From the NCBI RefSeq assembly GCF_002902345.1, contig NZ_PPQB01000005.1, positions 632,168 through 696,167 on the forward strand: 64,000 bases of DNA, in the 5' to 3' direction. This stretch comes from Staphylococcus arlettae. Lineage in GTDB: Bacteria > Bacillota > Bacilli > Staphylococcales > Staphylococcaceae. Shown here one piece after another: positions 29,248 to 44,526 of the stretch. Made by a program: the position numbers and the translations under genes. Every line of letters begins with the position of its first letter. Within the stretch, counting starts at the first letter, position 1. The notes beneath the pieces are model-generated. The model searched no databases. It worked only from the letters and a program-made list of their open reading frames with translations, and had not been told where the DNA came from.

Positions 29248-32200
29248 TTACATGTTGCTCATAGTAAATGTCATACTTTCTATTACATTTGTAAGTGCAC
29301 TTGCTGTATCTAAAGATGTGAGACATGGTACACCATTTTCAACTGTAGTTCTTCTAATTTGGAAACCATCTCTTTCCACTTCTTTCCCTTTAGTCATGGT
29401 ATTAATGACAATTTGAACTTCTCCATTTTGGATGCGCGTTAACAAATCACCTTCAGCACCAATTTTACCTACAATTTCAACGGGAATATGATGTTCCATT
29501 AATTTCTGTGCTGTACCTTCTGTAGCTAATATCTTATAACCCACTTCATTTAAACGTTGTGCTAACAACACAATTTCTTCTTTATCCTTATCACTGACAG
29601 TCATTAGTACAGTACCATGATCTTTAACTTCCACTCCACTTGCTGTTAAACCTTTAAATAATGCTTTTTCTAAAGTTTGATCTTTACCCATTACTTCGCC
29701 AGTAGATTTCATTTCAGGCCCTAATGTAACATCGACATTTTTTAATTTATTGAAACTGAATACGGGTGCTTTAACAAAGACGCCTTCGGTATATGCTTGA
29801 ATGCCTTCTTGGTAGCCTAATGATTTTAATTTTTCACCCATTATTGCTTTCATTGCGAGTTGTGCCATTTGGATATTTGTAATTTTGCTTAAAAACGGTA
29901 CAGTACGACTAGAACGTGGGTTTACTTCAAGTACATAAACACCGTCATGTGCAATTACAAATTGGATGTTGATGAGACCTACAATATTTAATCCTTTTGC
30001 TAATCTAATAGTATAATCTTCCAATGTATAAATCTCTGCTTGCGTTAATGTTTGTGGTGGATAAACTGCAATAGAATCACCAGAATGTACTCCCGCTCGT
30101 TCAATGTGTTCCATAATTCCAGGAATAATTACCGTTTCGCCATCGCTAATGGCGTCCACTTCAATTTCTTTACCTGTTAAATAACGGTCTACTAACACGG
30201 GATGATCAGGACTAGCTTTAACTGCTTGATTCATATAATTTTCTAGTTCTTCATCACTGTAAACAATTTCCATAGCTCTACCACCAAGTACATATGATGG
30301 TCGTACTACTACGGGATAACCAATTGTTTGAGCATTTGCAAGTGCCTCTTTTGGTGATGTTGCTGTTTTCCCTTGTGGTTGCGGTACATCAATTGTATGC
30401 AATAATGCCTCAAACTCTTTTCTATCTTCAGCACGATTTAAATCACCTAACGTTGTTCCTAATATTTGCACACCATGTTTACTTAATTTGTCTGCAAGAT
30501 TAATTGCTGTTTGTCCGCCAAATTGAACAACAACGCCTTTAGGTTGCTCTAAATCAATAATGCTCATAACATCTTCTTCAGTTAGTGGTTCGAAATACAA
30601 CTTATCAGAAATTGAAAAGTCTGTAGAAACTGTCTCAGGGTTATTATTAACTATGATTGCTTCATAACCTGCATCTTGTATTGCCCACACTGCATGCACC
30701 GTTGCGTAATCGAATTCAACGCCTTGACCGATACGAATTGGTCCTGAACCAAGTACTAGGATTTTGTCTTTTTCTGTTACTGCTGATTCATTTTCTTGTT
30801 CATAAGTTCCGTAATAATAAGGCGTTGCTGACTCAAACTCAGCTGCACAAGTATCAACCATCTTGTACACCGGTGTTATACCATGTGCTTTTCTCAATTC
30901 ATATACTTCTTGCTCAGTCATTTCAAAACGATGTGCTATAACACGGTCGCTGAAACCGTAATTTTTTGCAAATTTTAAATAATTGATATCACCTTTATGT
31001 GCTTTTAAATCGTGCTCGATATCGATAATATGTTGAAATTTATTTAAAAAGAAATAATCGATTTGTGTCATGTCATGAATTTCTTCTAATGTTGTTCCTC
31101 GACGTATAGCTTCACCAATAAAGAATAATCGTTCATCATCTTGGTCTTGAATACGATTTTTAATATATTCTAAATCGTAAGTTTCGCCATTAGGTAATCC
31201 TAAATGATGGACACCATATTCTAATGAACGTATAGCTTTTAGTAATGACTCTTCATACGTCCGACCTATTGCCATAACTTCACCAGTGGCCTTCATTTGT
31301 GTACCTAATATACGCTCACCTTTTTCAAATTTATCGAACGGGAAACGTGGGATTTTTGAAATAACATAATCCAACGCTGGTTCGAATGCAGCATATGAAG
31401 TTCCAGTTATAGGGTTTAACATTTCATCAAGTGTTAAACCAATAGCAATTTTAGCTGCTAATTTTGCTATTGGATAACCAGTTGCCTTAGACGCAAGTGC
31501 AGACGAACGTGACACTCGAGGATTAACCTCGATAATGTAATAGGACATAGAATGTGGATCTAAAGCTAACTGCACATTACATCCACCTTCAATTCCTAAT
31601 GCACGTATTACTTTTAAGGATACATCGCGTAACATTTGATACTCGATATCTGATAATGTTTGACTCGGCGCTACCACAACTGAATCTCCAGTATGAATAC
31701 CTACAGGGTCAATGTTTTCCATATTACACACAACAATTGCATTATCATTTTTGTCACGCATAACTTCATACTCGATTTCTTTAAATCCTGCGATAGATTT
31801 TTCAATCAAACATTGTGTAGCTGGACTGTAATGTAGGCCGTTAGAGACTATTTCTTGTAAGTCTTCATCGTTGTAACAAATACCGCCACCAGTACCGCCC
31901 ATAGTGAACGCAGGTCTTACTATTAATGGATATCCAACACGCTCTTTAAATTCGAATGCTTGTTCAACTGTATTGACAATGTCACTTTCTGGTACTGGTA
32001 CATCCAAATCGTTCATTAATGTTCTGAATAACTCTCTATCTTCTGCTTGTTGAATAGAGTCCAATTCTGTACCAAGTAATTGCACATTATTTGTAGCGAG
32101 TACACCACTATTATGTAATTGTATTGCCATATTTAAGCCTGTTTGACCACCAAGTGTTGGTAATAATGCATCTGGTTGTTCTTTTCGTATTATTCGTGCA

Positions 32201-32421
32201 ATAAAATCGTGCGTTAGTGGTTCAATATAGACTTTGTCAGCAATTTCTTTATCAGTCATGATTGTTGCAGGGTTTGAGTTTACTAAAATGACTTTGTAGC
32301 CTTCTTCTTTTAAAGCTAAACAAGCCTGTGTTCCAGCATAATCAAATTCTGCAGCTTGACCAATTATTATAGGTCCAGATCCGATTACTAATATTGTTTT
32401 TATATCATTACGTTTAGGCAT
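29248..32421 (-). CDS. carB: Carbamoyl-phosphate synthase, large subunit
   Basis: Makes carbamoyl phosphate from bicarbonate, ATP and ammonia passed from CarA. The ATG at 32421 gives 1057 residues, the same as S. aureus; an in-frame TTG two codons earlier is less likely. Two homologous ATP-grasp halves are visible ([19 protein letters not shown] near residue 14 and [19 protein letters not shown] near 555). The C-terminal allosteric MGS-like domain spans about 930-1057. It overlaps the carA stop by 8 bases. Confidence 0.98.
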   Translation of the reverse strand: MPKRNDIKTILVIGSGPIIIGQAAEFDYAGTQACLALKEEGYKVILVNSNPATIMTDKEIADKVYIEPLTHDFIARIIRKEQPDALLPTLGGQTGLNMAIQLHNSGVLATNNVQLLGTELDSIQQAEDRELFRTLMNDLDVPVPESDIVNTVEQAFEFKERVGYPLIVRPAFTMGGTGGGICYNDEDLQEIVSNGLHYSPATQCLIEKSIAGFKEIEYEVMRDKNDNAIVVCNMENIDPVGIHTGDSVVVAPSQTLSDIEYQMLRDVSLKVIRALGIEGGCNVQLALDPHSMSYYIIEVNPRVSRSSALASKATGYPIAKLAAKIAIGLTLDEMLNPITGTSYAAFEPALDYVISKIPRFPFDKFEKGERILGTQMKATGEVMAIGRTYEESLLKAIRSLEYGVHHLGLPNGETYDLEYIKNRIQDQDDERLFFIGEAIRRGTTLEEIHDMTQIDYFFLNKFQHIIDIEHDLKAHKGDINYLKFAKNYGFSDRVIAHRFEMTEQEVYELRKAHGITPVYKMVDTCAAEFESATPYYYGTYEQENESAVTEKDKILVLGSGPIRIGQGVEFDYATVHAVWAIQDAGYEAIIVNNNPETVSTDFSISDKLYFEPLTEEDVMSIIDLEQPKGVVVQFGGQTAINLADKLSKHGVQILGTTLGDLNRAEDRKEFEALLHTIDVPQPQGKTATSPKEALANAQTIGYPVVVRPSYVLGGRAMEIVYSDEELENYMNQAVKASPDHPVLVDRYLTGKEIEVDAISDGETVIIPGIMEHIERAGVHSGDSIAVYPPQTLTQAEIYTLEDYTIRLAKGLNIVGLINIQFVIAHDGVYVLEVNPRSSRTVPFLSKITNIQMAQLAMKAIMGEKLKSLGYQEGIQAYTEGVFVKAPVFSFNKLKNVDVTLGPEMKSTGEVMGKDQTLEKALFKGLTASGVEVKDHGTVLMTVSDKDKEEIVLLAQRLNEVGYKILATEGTAQKLMEHHIPVEIVGKIGAEGDLLTRIQNGEVQIVINTMTKGKEVERDGFQIRRTTVENGVPCLTSLDTASALTNVIESMTFTMSNM

Positions 32422-33513
32422 TGGCAATTGACTCCTTTGTATTAAAGTTGTTCATCATCTCAATAAATTCATCAAATAAGTAATTAGAATCAGAAGGACC
32501 AGGGCATGCTTCTGGATGGTATTGAACAGAAAAAGCCGGTAAAAATTTATGTCTCAATCCTTCAACTGTTCCGTCATTAATAGCTATATGCGTTACTTCT
32601 AAATCAGTGTTTTGTAGCGAATCTTTATCTATCGCATAACCATGGTTTTGACTAGTTAAAGCTATTTTATTAGTTTTCAAGTCTTTAACTGGGTGGTTTG
32701 CACCACGGTGACCAAATTTCATTTTAAATGATTGTGCACCTTGAGAAAGGGCAAATAGTTGATGGCCTAAACATATACCGAAAAATGGAATTTGTCCTAA
32801 GATACCTTTAATCATTGTTACTGCTTCTTTGACCGCTTCTGGGTCACCTGGACCATTGGATAACATTACGCCATCTGGCTCCATTCTTATAATTTCATCA
32901 GCTGTAGTATTATGTGGTACGACCGTCACATTACAACCTCGGGCATTCAGTTCACGCACGATATTTTCTTTTTTTCCAAAGTCTACTAATACTACACTAT
33001 ATTTATATCCAGTTGAAATATATGATGTTTTTGTAGAGACAGTTTCTACTTCATTGTGTGGTAACACATATGTTTTTAACTTATCTACGATTTGAGTAAT
33101 TTCTTCTTTATTGTCAGTAAAAGCTGCTTTCAAAACACCATGTTGTCTAATTTTACGTGTAATACTGCGCGTATCTACACCTGAAATACCTGGTATATCA
33201 TATTCATCGAGCACTTCATGCAACGTTTTTTTCATTCTAAAATTACTTGGTTTGGCACTTGCTTCCTTCACCACTACACCATTAAGCGTGGGAATTAATG
33301 ATTCAAAATCATCTCTGTTAATACCATAATTACCAATTAACGGGTACGTAAATGTAATGATTTGTCCAGTATATGACGGGTCTGAAATAGTTTCTTGATA
33401 GCCTGTCATTGCTGTATTAAATACAATTTCTCCAATTGTAAGTTGATCTGAACCTAATTGATACCCTTCATAATATGATCCATCTTCTAATACGAGATAA
33501 CGCGTTTTTAACA

Positions 33514-33514
<1 letters not shown>
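32414..33514 (-). CDS. carA: Carbamoyl-phosphate synthase, small (glutaminase) subunit
   Basis: Hydrolyses glutamine and channels ammonia to CarB. The 366-residue protein has the N-terminal CPSase small-chain domain (about 1-150) and a class I glutamine amidotransferase domain. The nucleophile cysteine is in FGICLGHQ near residue 246, and the His-Glu pair is in [10 protein letters not shown] near 335. It shares a single base with the pyrC stop. The pair probably serves both pyrimidine and arginine synthesis, since it lies in the pyr operon. Confidence 0.98.
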
Positions 33515-37007
<3,493 letters not shown>

Positions 37008-37026
37008 TTTTAATTCGCTTCCCTTC

Positions 37027-37193
37027 AAAAAAACTCTTTACATGAATTCATGTAAAGAGACGTCAAAGATATACAAAGTAATTTAAATAGCGTTTAACTG
37101 CCAACAGTTATACCTATACTAAATTTTGTTTGTATCAAGTGAGCCGCTACTTAATCGCGACTCACTTCCTTTTCCAGTCTCTCGTACTGAATT
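37027..37193 (-). promoter_or_regulatory. PyrR-dependent attenuator between pyrR and pyrP
   Basis: On the minus strand a PyrR-type RNA hairpin (37172-37191, TTCAGT-acgagag-ACTGGAA) comes first. A second stem lies at 37137-37167. Then comes a strong terminator: a perfect 26-base palindrome (37034-37059, arms CTCTTTACATGAA/TTCATGTAAAGAG) followed by seven T. In known Firmicute systems PyrR bound with UMP favours the terminator. The spacing and order match that model. Confidence 0.8.
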
Positions 37194-37200
37194 AAAAGGT

Positions 37201-37728
37201 CTATTTAATTATTACTGCATTTTGCTCATCGATTTCATCTACAAATACTTCTACATCTTCATGACGTGCAGTAGGTATATTCTTGCCAACAAAATCTGCT
37301 CTTATTGGCAGTTCACGATGTCCTCGATCAACTAAGGTTGCTAGACCAATTTTTTTAGGTCGAGCATGTTTAAGTACTGCGTCTAATGATGCTCTCACAG
37401 TTCGGCCTGTGTATAATACATCATCAATGATAATTACTACTTTATTCGTAATATCCACGTCAATTTCATATGACTTTTCAGTCATAGTCGTTGAAACTTG
37501 TTCTAAGTCATCTCGAAATTGCGTAATATCAATTGTACCAGTGGGAACTTGTATATTTTCAATTGAGTTAATTTTTTGTTGTATGCGGTTTGCTAAAAAA
37601 GCACCACGTGTTTTAATTCCAAGTAATATTAGATTATCTGTGCCTTTATTGTATTCTAATATTTCATGTGCAATTCGTGTTACTGTTCTTTGTATCGCAG
37701 CCTCATCCATAATAACTCGTTCTGCCAT
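37201..37728 (-). CDS. pyrR: Pyrimidine operon attenuation protein/uracil phosphoribosyltransferase PyrR
   Basis: RNA-binding regulator that senses UMP/UTP and ends transcription of pyr mRNA; also a weak uracil phosphoribosyltransferase. The start at 37728 follows AGGAGGCG and gives 175 residues beginning [19 protein letters not shown]. The frame continues upstream through the leader and is not all coding. The PRPP motif is [18 protein letters not shown] near residues 92-109. It is the first gene of the pyr operon. Confidence 0.97.
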   Translation of the reverse strand: MAERVIMDEAAIQRTVTRIAHEILEYNKGTDNLILLGIKTRGAFLANRIQQKINSIENIQVPTGTIDITQFRDDLEQVSTTMTEKSYEIDVDITNKVVIIIDDVLYTGRTVRASLDAVLKHARPKKIGLATLVDRGHRELPIRADFVGKNIPTARHEDVEVFVDEIDEQNAVIIK

Positions 37729-37778
37729 GTTATATACTCGCCTCCTCGTGTTTTCAAAAATAACTAGCGCTTCAATGA

Positions 37779-37980
37779 TACAAAAAAACCTCACATCTTC
37801 ATTGAAGACATGAGGTTTAGATATACAGTCTGACACGCGAACGCTGGACGGCTTACCCGCCGGTAGCTCTTTCTTCACGTAGTCCACTACAAAAGTATGA
37901 TAACTCCTGTAATATATAGAATATTATGCTCTATTCCAACTATATTTTCATATCTTCGAAGCCTCTCTGGACTTTCAATT
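37779..37980 (-). promoter_or_regulatory. PyrR attenuator in the pyr operon leader
   Basis: The leader contains a classic PyrR-binding loop: AGTCCAGAGAGGCTTCG on the minus strand at about 37955-37977, the anti-antiterminator element. Nearer pyrR is a 15-base-pair terminator stem (37786-37800 with 37804-37818, 3-base loop) followed by TTTTTTT. Both parts match the B. subtilis type of pyr attenuator. Confidence 0.88.
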
Positions 37981-38012
37981 AAAGATGAATGTTTTCTTTT
38001 TAAACTGTCATT

Positions 38013-38041
38013 AGTTTAACCCACTAGTTATTTTAAGTCAA
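38013..38041 (-). promoter_or_regulatory. Promoter of the pyr operon
   Basis: On the minus strand TTGACT (38036-38041) and TAAACT (38013-38018) are exactly 17 bases apart. The predicted start lies near 38006, about 30 bases before the PyrR-binding element. No terminator is visible between rluD and this promoter. Confidence 0.7.
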
Positions 38042-38102
38042 GCGACTATATTAGAATTCTATTTATTCAAGTTAATTTTCACGCTGTAGATACTACTGTT
38101 AA

Positions 38103-39020
38103 TTAAGATTCTACTTCTTCTAATTCAGTTAAAATTTCATTAAAATATTGTGGCAATGGTGCTTCTTGCTCAATGTATTCTTTTGTTATCGGATGCTCAA
38201 AACCAATAACTCCAGCGTGTAATGCTTGTCCACCAATATCCATCGTTTTTCTAGGACCGTATTTAGTGTCGCCAACAAGTGGGAAACCAATATATTTCAT
38301 ATGCACACGTATTTGATGTGTACGTCCTGTTTCCAATTGACATTCTACTAAAGTATAATTTTTAAAATGCTTTTTGACATTGAAATGTGTGACCGCTTCT
38401 TTTCCGTCGTCTACAACATCCATTGCTTGACGATCATTTTTATTACGACCAATTGGTGCATCTACAGTACCGTAATCATGTGGAATATTGCCATGTACTA
38501 AAGCTGTATATTTACGTGTGACTGATTTATCTACGAGTTGGTCTACTAAGCCTCGATGAGCAATATCATTTTTAGCGACCATTAATAAACCCGATGTATC
38601 TTTATCTATTCGGTGAACAATTCCAGGACGAACCTCGCCATTGATACCTGATAAATTTTTCATCTGATACATCAACCCATTTACTAGAGTTCCTGTATAA
38701 TGACCAGCTGAAGGATGCACTACCATACCTTTAGGTTTATAGACTATCGCAACATCATCATCTTCATAATAAATATCTAAGTCTAAATTTTCTGGTTGTA
38801 TGTCTGCCTCTACGACTTCTTTTTCAGTTACTTCAATCGTATCATTCATCTTCACTTTATAATTTGATTTAACCTCTTTACCATTAACACTAATAAGCCC
38901 ATCCTTAATCCAATCTTGCATTTGTGTGCGTGACCAATCAGCATTAAATTCAGGTAATACTTTATCTATACGTTGCCCGGCTGATGCTGGACTATCTATA
39001 ACAAATTCATGTCTATCCAT
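38103..39020 (-). CDS. RluD-type ribosomal large subunit pseudouridine synthase (YlyB)
   Basis: Isomerises uridine to pseudouridine in 23S rRNA. The 305-residue protein has an N-terminal S4 RNA-binding domain (about residues 13-75). The RluA/RluD catalytic motif PGIVHRIDKDTSGLLMVAKN lies near 131-150, with the catalytic aspartate after HRI. The later ETGRTHQIRVHM motif is also present. It is 16 bases downstream of lspA, the usual Firmicute pair upstream of pyrR. The exact target uridines are not determined by sequence. Confidence 0.93.
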   Translation of the reverse strand: MDRHEFVIDSPASAGQRIDKVLPEFNADWSRTQMQDWIKDGLISVNGKEVKSNYKVKMNDTIEVTEKEVVEADIQPENLDLDIYYEDDDVAIVYKPKGMVVHPSAGHYTGTLVNGLMYQMKNLSGINGEVRPGIVHRIDKDTSGLLMVAKNDIAHRGLVDQLVDKSVTRKYTALVHGNIPHDYGTVDAPIGRNKNDRQAMDVVDDGKEAVTHFNVKKHFKNYTLVECQLETGRTHQIRVHMKYIGFPLVGDTKYGPRKTMDIGGQALHAGVIGFEHPITKEYIEQEAPLPQYFNEILTELEEVES

Positions 39021-39036
39021 ATTAATAATACTCCTA

Positions 39037-39510
39037 TCATTCCTTATTTATATCTGTTAATAGAGCTATAATAATCAAAATAACTCCTATTGTTAAACTA
39101 GAATCGGCCACGTTAAAAATTGGAAAATCATACCCTAAAATATAAGTATCTATAAAATCTACCACTTCTCCATGTAGCACACGATCAATAAAATTCCCTA
39201 AAGCGCCAGCAAATAATAAACTTAGTGCAAGTTGCATAAACAAATTATGTTTGGCTTCTCGTATATAGAACACTATCAACACAACTAAAATAATAACTGT
39301 AACAACATAGAAAAAGCCCATTTTCCCACTTAAAATGCCCCAAGCTGCTCCGTCATTACGATGTGAAGTAATATTTAAAAATCCTGGCAATACTTCTACT
39401 GAATCACCTATCTTCATTGAAGTGGCAATAATATACTTCGTTAACTGATCAATAATAATTATTAAAAAAGTAACTGTTAACGATAATCCAACATAATACT
39501 GACGTTTCAT
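39037..39510 (-). CDS. lspA: Lipoprotein signal peptidase (signal peptidase II)
   Basis: Membrane aspartyl protease that cleaves signal peptides from diacylglyceryl-modified prolipoproteins. The start at 39510 follows ATAGGAGGA and gives 157 residues with four transmembrane helices. An upstream in-frame start would only add polar residues. Catalytic aspartates lie in GNFIDRVLHGEVVDFID and FNVADSSLT, and the NDGAAWG motif is present. Followed by rluD. Confidence 0.97.
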   Translation of the reverse strand: MKRQYYVGLSLTVTFLIIIIDQLTKYIIATSMKIGDSVEVLPGFLNITSHRNDGAAWGILSGKMGFFYVVTVIILVVLIVFYIREAKHNLFMQLALSLLFAGALGNFIDRVLHGEVVDFIDTYILGYDFPIFNVADSSLTIGVILIIIALLTDINKE

Positions 39511-39791
39511 GATCGTTCCTCCTATTTCACCTTGCTGTACAACATCTTTCATTATAGCTTACTCGTTAGTATAAAAAAAGTTCGAGTTGTCACAACACAA
39601 TTAATTATTTTTCAAAAATCTACTTATGTAGATGTTGTAAAATGATAAGTATTGCTAAAACACATTTTACATAGCTAGTGTGAACCAACTAATTAACAGT
39701 TGCTATCTATACTACATGACCATATTTTCATTCTGATATTCTTAAATAACACTAAAGTGAAACACAGTATCAACAGCTCATTTTCATGTTG

Positions 39792-40589
39792 TCATTTTAC
39801 CTTTAGCTGATTAAACCTGTACAATATCCCATCAGGACCTTGTAATTGCTTATGAGTTGTTTGAGGATTATGCATATCAATACACGCTAAACCATATGTT
39901 TGCTCATTGTTCATACGTTTAATATGAGAATTCCAATTATTTAATACTAAATGTTGTTGCTGATTACTATTTTCAAAATATAAAGCGTCTTCTGTTTCTC
40001 TAATCATTGCGCTCATACCAAAATAATCTTGATAATATTGCTTAACAGCATTTATACCTATAGTTTTGATATTAACATAGCCAATTTTAGCTAAATCTGG
40101 TATATGTTGCCACTGTTCCTGTGAAACATGTGTCATAAGTTGTGAAACATCAATTGGCTGGATGCCATGGTTATGTTCTTTTTCATTGGTACTAATTGGC
40201 TTAATATTTTGATTTGCAACATAAAACTCTAACCCGTTATGTTCAGGGTCTTCTATATATAAGGAAGTTGCAAATCTATGCTCTCCACCATTCATTGGAA
40301 TATGATATTGATTTAGCTGTACTAGTAAATCCGCAAGTTCACTATATGAGGACAGTTCAATGGCTAAATGAAATAAACCTGCTTCTGATTGCAAAGGTTC
40401 TCTACCTGCTGCAAGTTGTTTAAATATAATAAAATGATTGTGTTGGCCTATCTCATAACGTACTTCAGTATATGATTCATTTACTATATTTAAGCCCAGA
40501 ACTTCTCCATAAAACCATTTCATCAAAGCCTTATCTCGAACATTTAAAGTAATGCCATTAATAAAATGGTCTTTTACGTTTTCAGACAT
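39792..40589 (-). CDS. VOC-family protein with two glyoxalase-like domains (CatE-like)
   Basis: A 265-residue protein with two vicinal-oxygen-chelate domains, resembling CatE/YfiE-type ring-cleavage dioxygenases and ring-cleaving homologues of unknown substrate. The ATG at 40589 follows AAAGG; a GTG three codons upstream is less likely. Domain 1 (about 10-125) includes HLAIEL and LEFYVAN, domain 2 (about 165-262) includes GYVNIKTIG. The second half lacks the standard metal-binding pattern. It is a lone gene between lspA and ileS, and the 39511-39791 gap upstream of lspA holds nothing else I can see. Confidence 0.82.
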   Translation of the reverse strand: MSENVKDHFINGITLNVRDKALMKWFYGEVLGLNIVNESYTEVRYEIGQHNHFIIFKQLAAGREPLQSEAGLFHLAIELSSYSELADLLVQLNQYHIPMNGGEHRFATSLYIEDPEHNGLEFYVANQNIKPISTNEKEHNHGIQPIDVSQLMTHVSQEQWQHIPDLAKIGYVNIKTIGINAVKQYYQDYFGMSAMIRETEDALYFENSNQQQHLVLNNWNSHIKRMNNEQTYGLACIDMHNPQTTHKQLQGPDGILYRFNQLKVK

Positions 40590-40653
40590 ATGAAACACCT
40601 TTCTACAAATCTATTTCATTAATTATACTTTATTCATTTATAATGACAAAATA

Positions 40654-40715
40654 AAAAAACTGGGGACGCTATAGAAACCAAATAACAATCATTTGATTTC
40701 ATATACGCGTCCCCA
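40654..40715 (-). terminator. Terminator downstream of ileS
   Basis: TGGGGACGC (40661-40669) pairs with GCGTCCCCA (40707-40715), and further pairing inside lengthens the stem (GAAACCAAAT with ATTTGATTTC). On the minus strand a TTTTTTT tail follows. It ends the ileS transcript, 125 bases after its stop. Confidence 0.85.
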
Positions 40716-40839
40716 TTAACATTGATTGCATTGTTCACAGTGCAAAATATCAACCTATTGTGCACCTAAACAATCACTTTCGTCGTTATATATGTTACAT
40801 AAGCTATTTATCAGTCATTCATTTTTAGTTTGTACAGTT

Positions 40840-43590
40840 TTAAATTAAAGTTTTCACAACTTCTTGACAACGTGGACAGAGATTTTCTAATTCTCCTACG
40901 TTACCTAATTCTGTACTATAATTCCAACAACGTTCACATTTTTCACCTTCAGCATGTTCGATGCGAATATCACCGTAAGGGTATGATGTACCGTTGTCAA
41001 CTTGGTCTACTACTTCTGCTTGAGAAGTAATAAACAATTGTTCAAGATCCGTAAATTGATTTAGGAATGAAGTCACATCAAATTGGGCATTATTACCAAT
41101 AATAACTTTAGCCTCTAACGATTTACCAATAACTTTGTCATTTCGTGCCACTTCTAACGCACGGTTCACATCATCGCGTAATTTCATAAAAGTATTCCAT
41201 TTTTCTAATATTTCCTGGTTTACTTCTACTACTTCAGGCATACGCGTTAAATGTACGCTTTCTTCTTTAACGTGAGGAATATGTGACCATACTTCTTCAG
41301 CTGTATGCGCTAAAATTGGTGCTAACAATTTCGTCATGTCGACAATAATTTGATATAGCACTGTTTGCATACTACGACGTTTATGTGCATCTTGAGCTTC
41401 AATATATAAAATATCTTTACCATAATCTAAATAGAAGTTACTTAGTTCAACGTTGATAAAGTTTTGTACTTCTTGATAGATATCTAGATAATCAAAGTTG
41501 TCATAATGCTCAATTGTACTAGCTGTAAATTCACGTAAACGGTTGAGTAAATACTGATCAATTTCTAATAATTCTGTTTCTGGTAATGCATCCGTTTCAG
41601 GATTAAAATCATTCACATTACCTAACATAAATCTTAGCGTATTTCTAATTTTACGATAAACGTCAGAAGTTTGTTTTAAAATTTCATCAGAAATACGAAC
41701 GTCTGCCAAGTAATCAACACTACTTACCCATAAACGAGCAATATCCGCGCCTTTTTGTTTTACAATTTGATCTGGCACTATCGTATTTCCTAATGATTTA
41801 CTCATTTTTTTACCTTCACCATCCATAACGAATCCATGGGATAGCAACATTTTGTATGGTGATTGTGCTCTTGTAGCAACTGCTGTAGTGATTGATGAAT
41901 TAAACCAACCACGATATTGGTCACTACCTTCAAGATATAAATCTGCCGGGAATGATAGTTCTGGTCTAGCTTCTAATACGCCACGATGTGAAGAACCAGA
42001 ATCAAACCACACATCCATAATATCCGTTTCTTTAGTAAATGTGCCATTAGGGCTACCTTCATGTGTAAAACCTTCTGGAAGTAAATCTTTAGCTTCACGC
42101 TCAAACCATACATTTGAACCATATTGTTCTACTAAATCAGCCACATGATTAACTGTCTGTGTTGTGATTACAGGTTCGCCATTTTCTGCATAAAATACAG
42201 GTAATGGTACACCCCAAACACGTTGACGTGAGATTACCCATTCACCACGATCACGAATCATATTGTAAATTCTTGTTTTACCCCAATCAACTTTGAAGTG
42301 TGTATCTTCAACAGCTGCCAAAATGTCTGAGCGCACTTTATCAATAGATGCAAACCACTGAGGCGTAGCACGGAAAATAACTGGTTTCTTCGTACGCCAG
42401 TCATGTGGATAACTATGAGTGATAAATTCTAATTTTAATAATGCATGCTTCTCTTTCAATAGATCTGTAATTTCTTTGTTAGCTTTATCATAAAATAAGC
42501 CTTCAAATTGTCCAGCTTCTTCAGTGAAAACACCTTTATCATTAACTGGGCTAATAACAGGTAGATTATATTTTTGTCCGACAATATAGTCATCTTCACC
42601 GTGACCAGGTGCTGTATGAACACATCCTGTACCAGCATCTGTTGTAACATGCGTACCATTAATTACTACAGAAGTGCGATCCATAAATGGATGTTGTGCT
42701 TCAACATATTCTAATTCAGAACCTCTAAACTCTTTTTCTAACTCAATCTCATTTTCATCCCACTCAAGTTGGTTCACAACGTCTGAGATTAAATCTTTCC
42801 CAACAATGTACTTCTCACCATTAACTTTATATTGAGCATAAGTTAAATCAGGATGCACTGTAATTGCAACATTTGAAGGCAATGTCCATGGTGTAGTTGT
42901 CCAAATAATAAATTTTGCATCATTATCTACAATGCCTTTACCACCTTTCACATCAAACGCTACATATATAGAAGCTGAACGTTTATCATGATATTCAATT
43001 TCGGCTTCTGCTAATGATGACTCACTTGAAGGTGACCAATAAACAGGTTTTTTACCTTTATAAATTAGTCCTTTATCTGCCATTTCACCGAATAAACGTA
43101 ACTGAGCAGCTTCATATTCTGGTTTTAAAGTAATATATGGATTATTAAAGTCACCTTTAACACCAAGACGTTTAAAGTCTTTTTTCTGTAATTCAATTTG
43201 TTCTAATGCGAATGCTTCACATTTTTTTCTGAAGTCAGAAATAGACATTTCTTTACGTTTAACACCTTTTTTCGCAAGTGCTTGTTCAATAGGTAAACCA
43301 TGAGTATCCCATCCTGGCACATATGGTGTATAGAAACCTTGCATTGTTTTATATCTAGTAATGATATCCTTTAAAATTTTATTTAATGCATGGCCCATAT
43401 GCAAGCTACCATTAGCGTACGGTGGTCCATCATGTAGAATATATGAAGGATTTCCTTCATTTTGTTGTAATGCTTTTTGGTATATATTTTGTTGATCCCA
43501 TTGCTCTTGAATTTTCGGCTCTTTATTCGGCAAACCGCCACGCATTGGAAAAGCCGTTTTAGGCATCAATAATGTTTCTTTATAATCCAT
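40840..43590 (-). CDS. ileS: Isoleucyl-tRNA synthetase
   Basis: Charges tRNA-Ile and edits valine. The start at 43590 follows GAGGAGTG, giving 916 residues, near the 917 of S. aureus. The HIGH-type motif is [11 protein letters not shown] near residue 65, the KMSKS motif is [11 protein letters not shown] near 594, the CP1 editing domain lies between about 200 and 400, and a C-terminal zinc finger has CERCW near 883 and CPRC near 900. It is the housekeeping, mupirocin-sensitive type by this layout. A T-box leader controls it. Confidence 0.98.
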   Translation of the reverse strand: MDYKETLLMPKTAFPMRGGLPNKEPKIQEQWDQQNIYQKALQQNEGNPSYILHDGPPYANGSLHMGHALNKILKDIITRYKTMQGFYTPYVPGWDTHGLPIEQALAKKGVKRKEMSISDFRKKCEAFALEQIELQKKDFKRLGVKGDFNNPYITLKPEYEAAQLRLFGEMADKGLIYKGKKPVYWSPSSESSLAEAEIEYHDKRSASIYVAFDVKGGKGIVDNDAKFIIWTTTPWTLPSNVAITVHPDLTYAQYKVNGEKYIVGKDLISDVVNQLEWDENEIELEKEFRGSELEYVEAQHPFMDRTSVVINGTHVTTDAGTGCVHTAPGHGEDDYIVGQKYNLPVISPVNDKGVFTEEAGQFEGLFYDKANKEITDLLKEKHALLKLEFITHSYPHDWRTKKPVIFRATPQWFASIDKVRSDILAAVEDTHFKVDWGKTRIYNMIRDRGEWVISRQRVWGVPLPVFYAENGEPVITTQTVNHVADLVEQYGSNVWFEREAKDLLPEGFTHEGSPNGTFTKETDIMDVWFDSGSSHRGVLEARPELSFPADLYLEGSDQYRGWFNSSITTAVATRAQSPYKMLLSHGFVMDGEGKKMSKSLGNTIVPDQIVKQKGADIARLWVSSVDYLADVRISDEILKQTSDVYRKIRNTLRFMLGNVNDFNPETDALPETELLEIDQYLLNRLREFTASTIEHYDNFDYLDIYQEVQNFINVELSNFYLDYGKDILYIEAQDAHKRRSMQTVLYQIIVDMTKLLAPILAHTAEEVWSHIPHVKEESVHLTRMPEVVEVNQEILEKWNTFMKLRDDVNRALEVARNDKVIGKSLEAKVIIGNNAQFDVTSFLNQFTDLEQLFITSQAEVVDQVDNGTSYPYGDIRIEHAEGEKCERCWNYSTELGNVGELENLCPRCQEVVKTLI

Positions 43591-43626
43591 TTTCTTCACT
43601 CCTCATATTCACTTTAAATTTTAGAA

Positions 43627-43825
43627 CTAAAAAAGAACTCTAAGTTCAATTAACAGGGACGATTTAACCGCGTTACCACCCTGATTAACTCAACTTAGAG
43701 TTCTCTCGTTATAATTATGAAACTGTGCCATATAGTGATATAAACAACCGGTATATATTAGGCTCACACTATCCCTAATTCGCTGTGATATACGTATGGT
43801 TATTTACGCGTCTATATAGTATTTG
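43627..43825 (-). promoter_or_regulatory. T-box riboswitch controlling ileS
   Basis: On the minus strand the conserved T-box core AGGGTGGTAACGCGG is present within 43665-43682. A terminator pairs about 43634-43657 with 43679-43704 (arms AGAACTCTAAGTT…) and is followed by TTTTTT. An ATC isoleucine codon at 43787-43789, followed by A, is a candidate specifier in the stem I region. Uncharged tRNA-Ile should promote read-through. Confidence 0.93.
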
Positions 43826-43828
43826 TAA

Positions 43829-44422
43829 TTATTTAGATTCACTATCTGATGATTGATTATTATTATCTTGTGCCGCTTTTTGAGCTTTTTCAGCTTCTGT
43901 TAAATCATTATCATGCAAATGGTTAATATTTTCTTCTGTAACTTGTTCTGAATCCAAATCGTAGTTTAATAAATAGTCCCAATCTTCATTTTTTAATAAA
44001 TCCAATTGCGCTTCAACTAGCATACGGAAACGAGATCTAAATATTTTAGATTGTCTCTTCATATCTTCTGTTTGGAATGACAAACGACGTGCCTTTTCAA
44101 TAGCATCATTAACAATTTGATTTGCTTGTCCTTGTGCTTTTGATATTGTTGCTTCTGCTTCTTTCGTAGCTGCTGCTTTTGTTTCTTCACCAGCATGTTG
44201 TGCTTGCACTAAAGCGTCACTTACAGATTGATGTACTTCTTTATAAGAATTAATATTAGTTTCTTTATCATCGATGACTTTTTCTAATTGTTGTTTATCT
44301 TCTTTTAATCGTTCTATTTCATTACTTAATTGTTCTAAATAACTTTCAACTTCAGTAGGTTCTAAACCATTTTTCACACGTGTAAATGTTTTATTTTTAA
44401 TTTCATTTGGTGTAAAAGGCAT
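43829..44422 (-). CDS. divIVA: Cell-division/polarity protein DivIVA
   Basis: Coiled-coil protein that binds curved membranes at division sites. The 197-residue protein has the conserved N-terminal membrane-binding segment MPFTPNEIKNKTFTRVKNGLEPTEVESYLEQL. A long coiled coil follows (about 30-135) and an acidic/glutamine-rich tail. In staphylococci it is not essential and does not position Min proteins, which are absent. It lies 104 bases after ylmH and just before the ileS T-box. The position in the dcw region is conserved. Confidence 0.95.
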   Translation of the reverse strand: MPFTPNEIKNKTFTRVKNGLEPTEVESYLEQLSNEIERLKEDKQQLEKVIDDKETNINSYKEVHQSVSDALVQAQHAGEETKAAATKEAEATISKAQGQANQIVNDAIEKARRLSFQTEDMKRQSKIFRSRFRMLVEAQLDLLKNEDWDYLLNYDLDSEQVTEENINHLHDNDLTEAEKAQKAAQDNNNQSSDSESK

Positions 44423-44526
44423 GGGATATCCTCCTTCTATACTACACTATTTTAGTTAATTCAAAAATATGTGTCTACCATTTCTTTCAATATTTTATTG
44501 TGTTTTTAAGACACTTTTATTATACA

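Noticed and set aside
37729-37887. Upstream extension of the pyrR frame to 228 residues
   Set aside because: The extra codons cover the attenuator terminator and leader. The start at 37728 follows AGGAGG and gives the family length.
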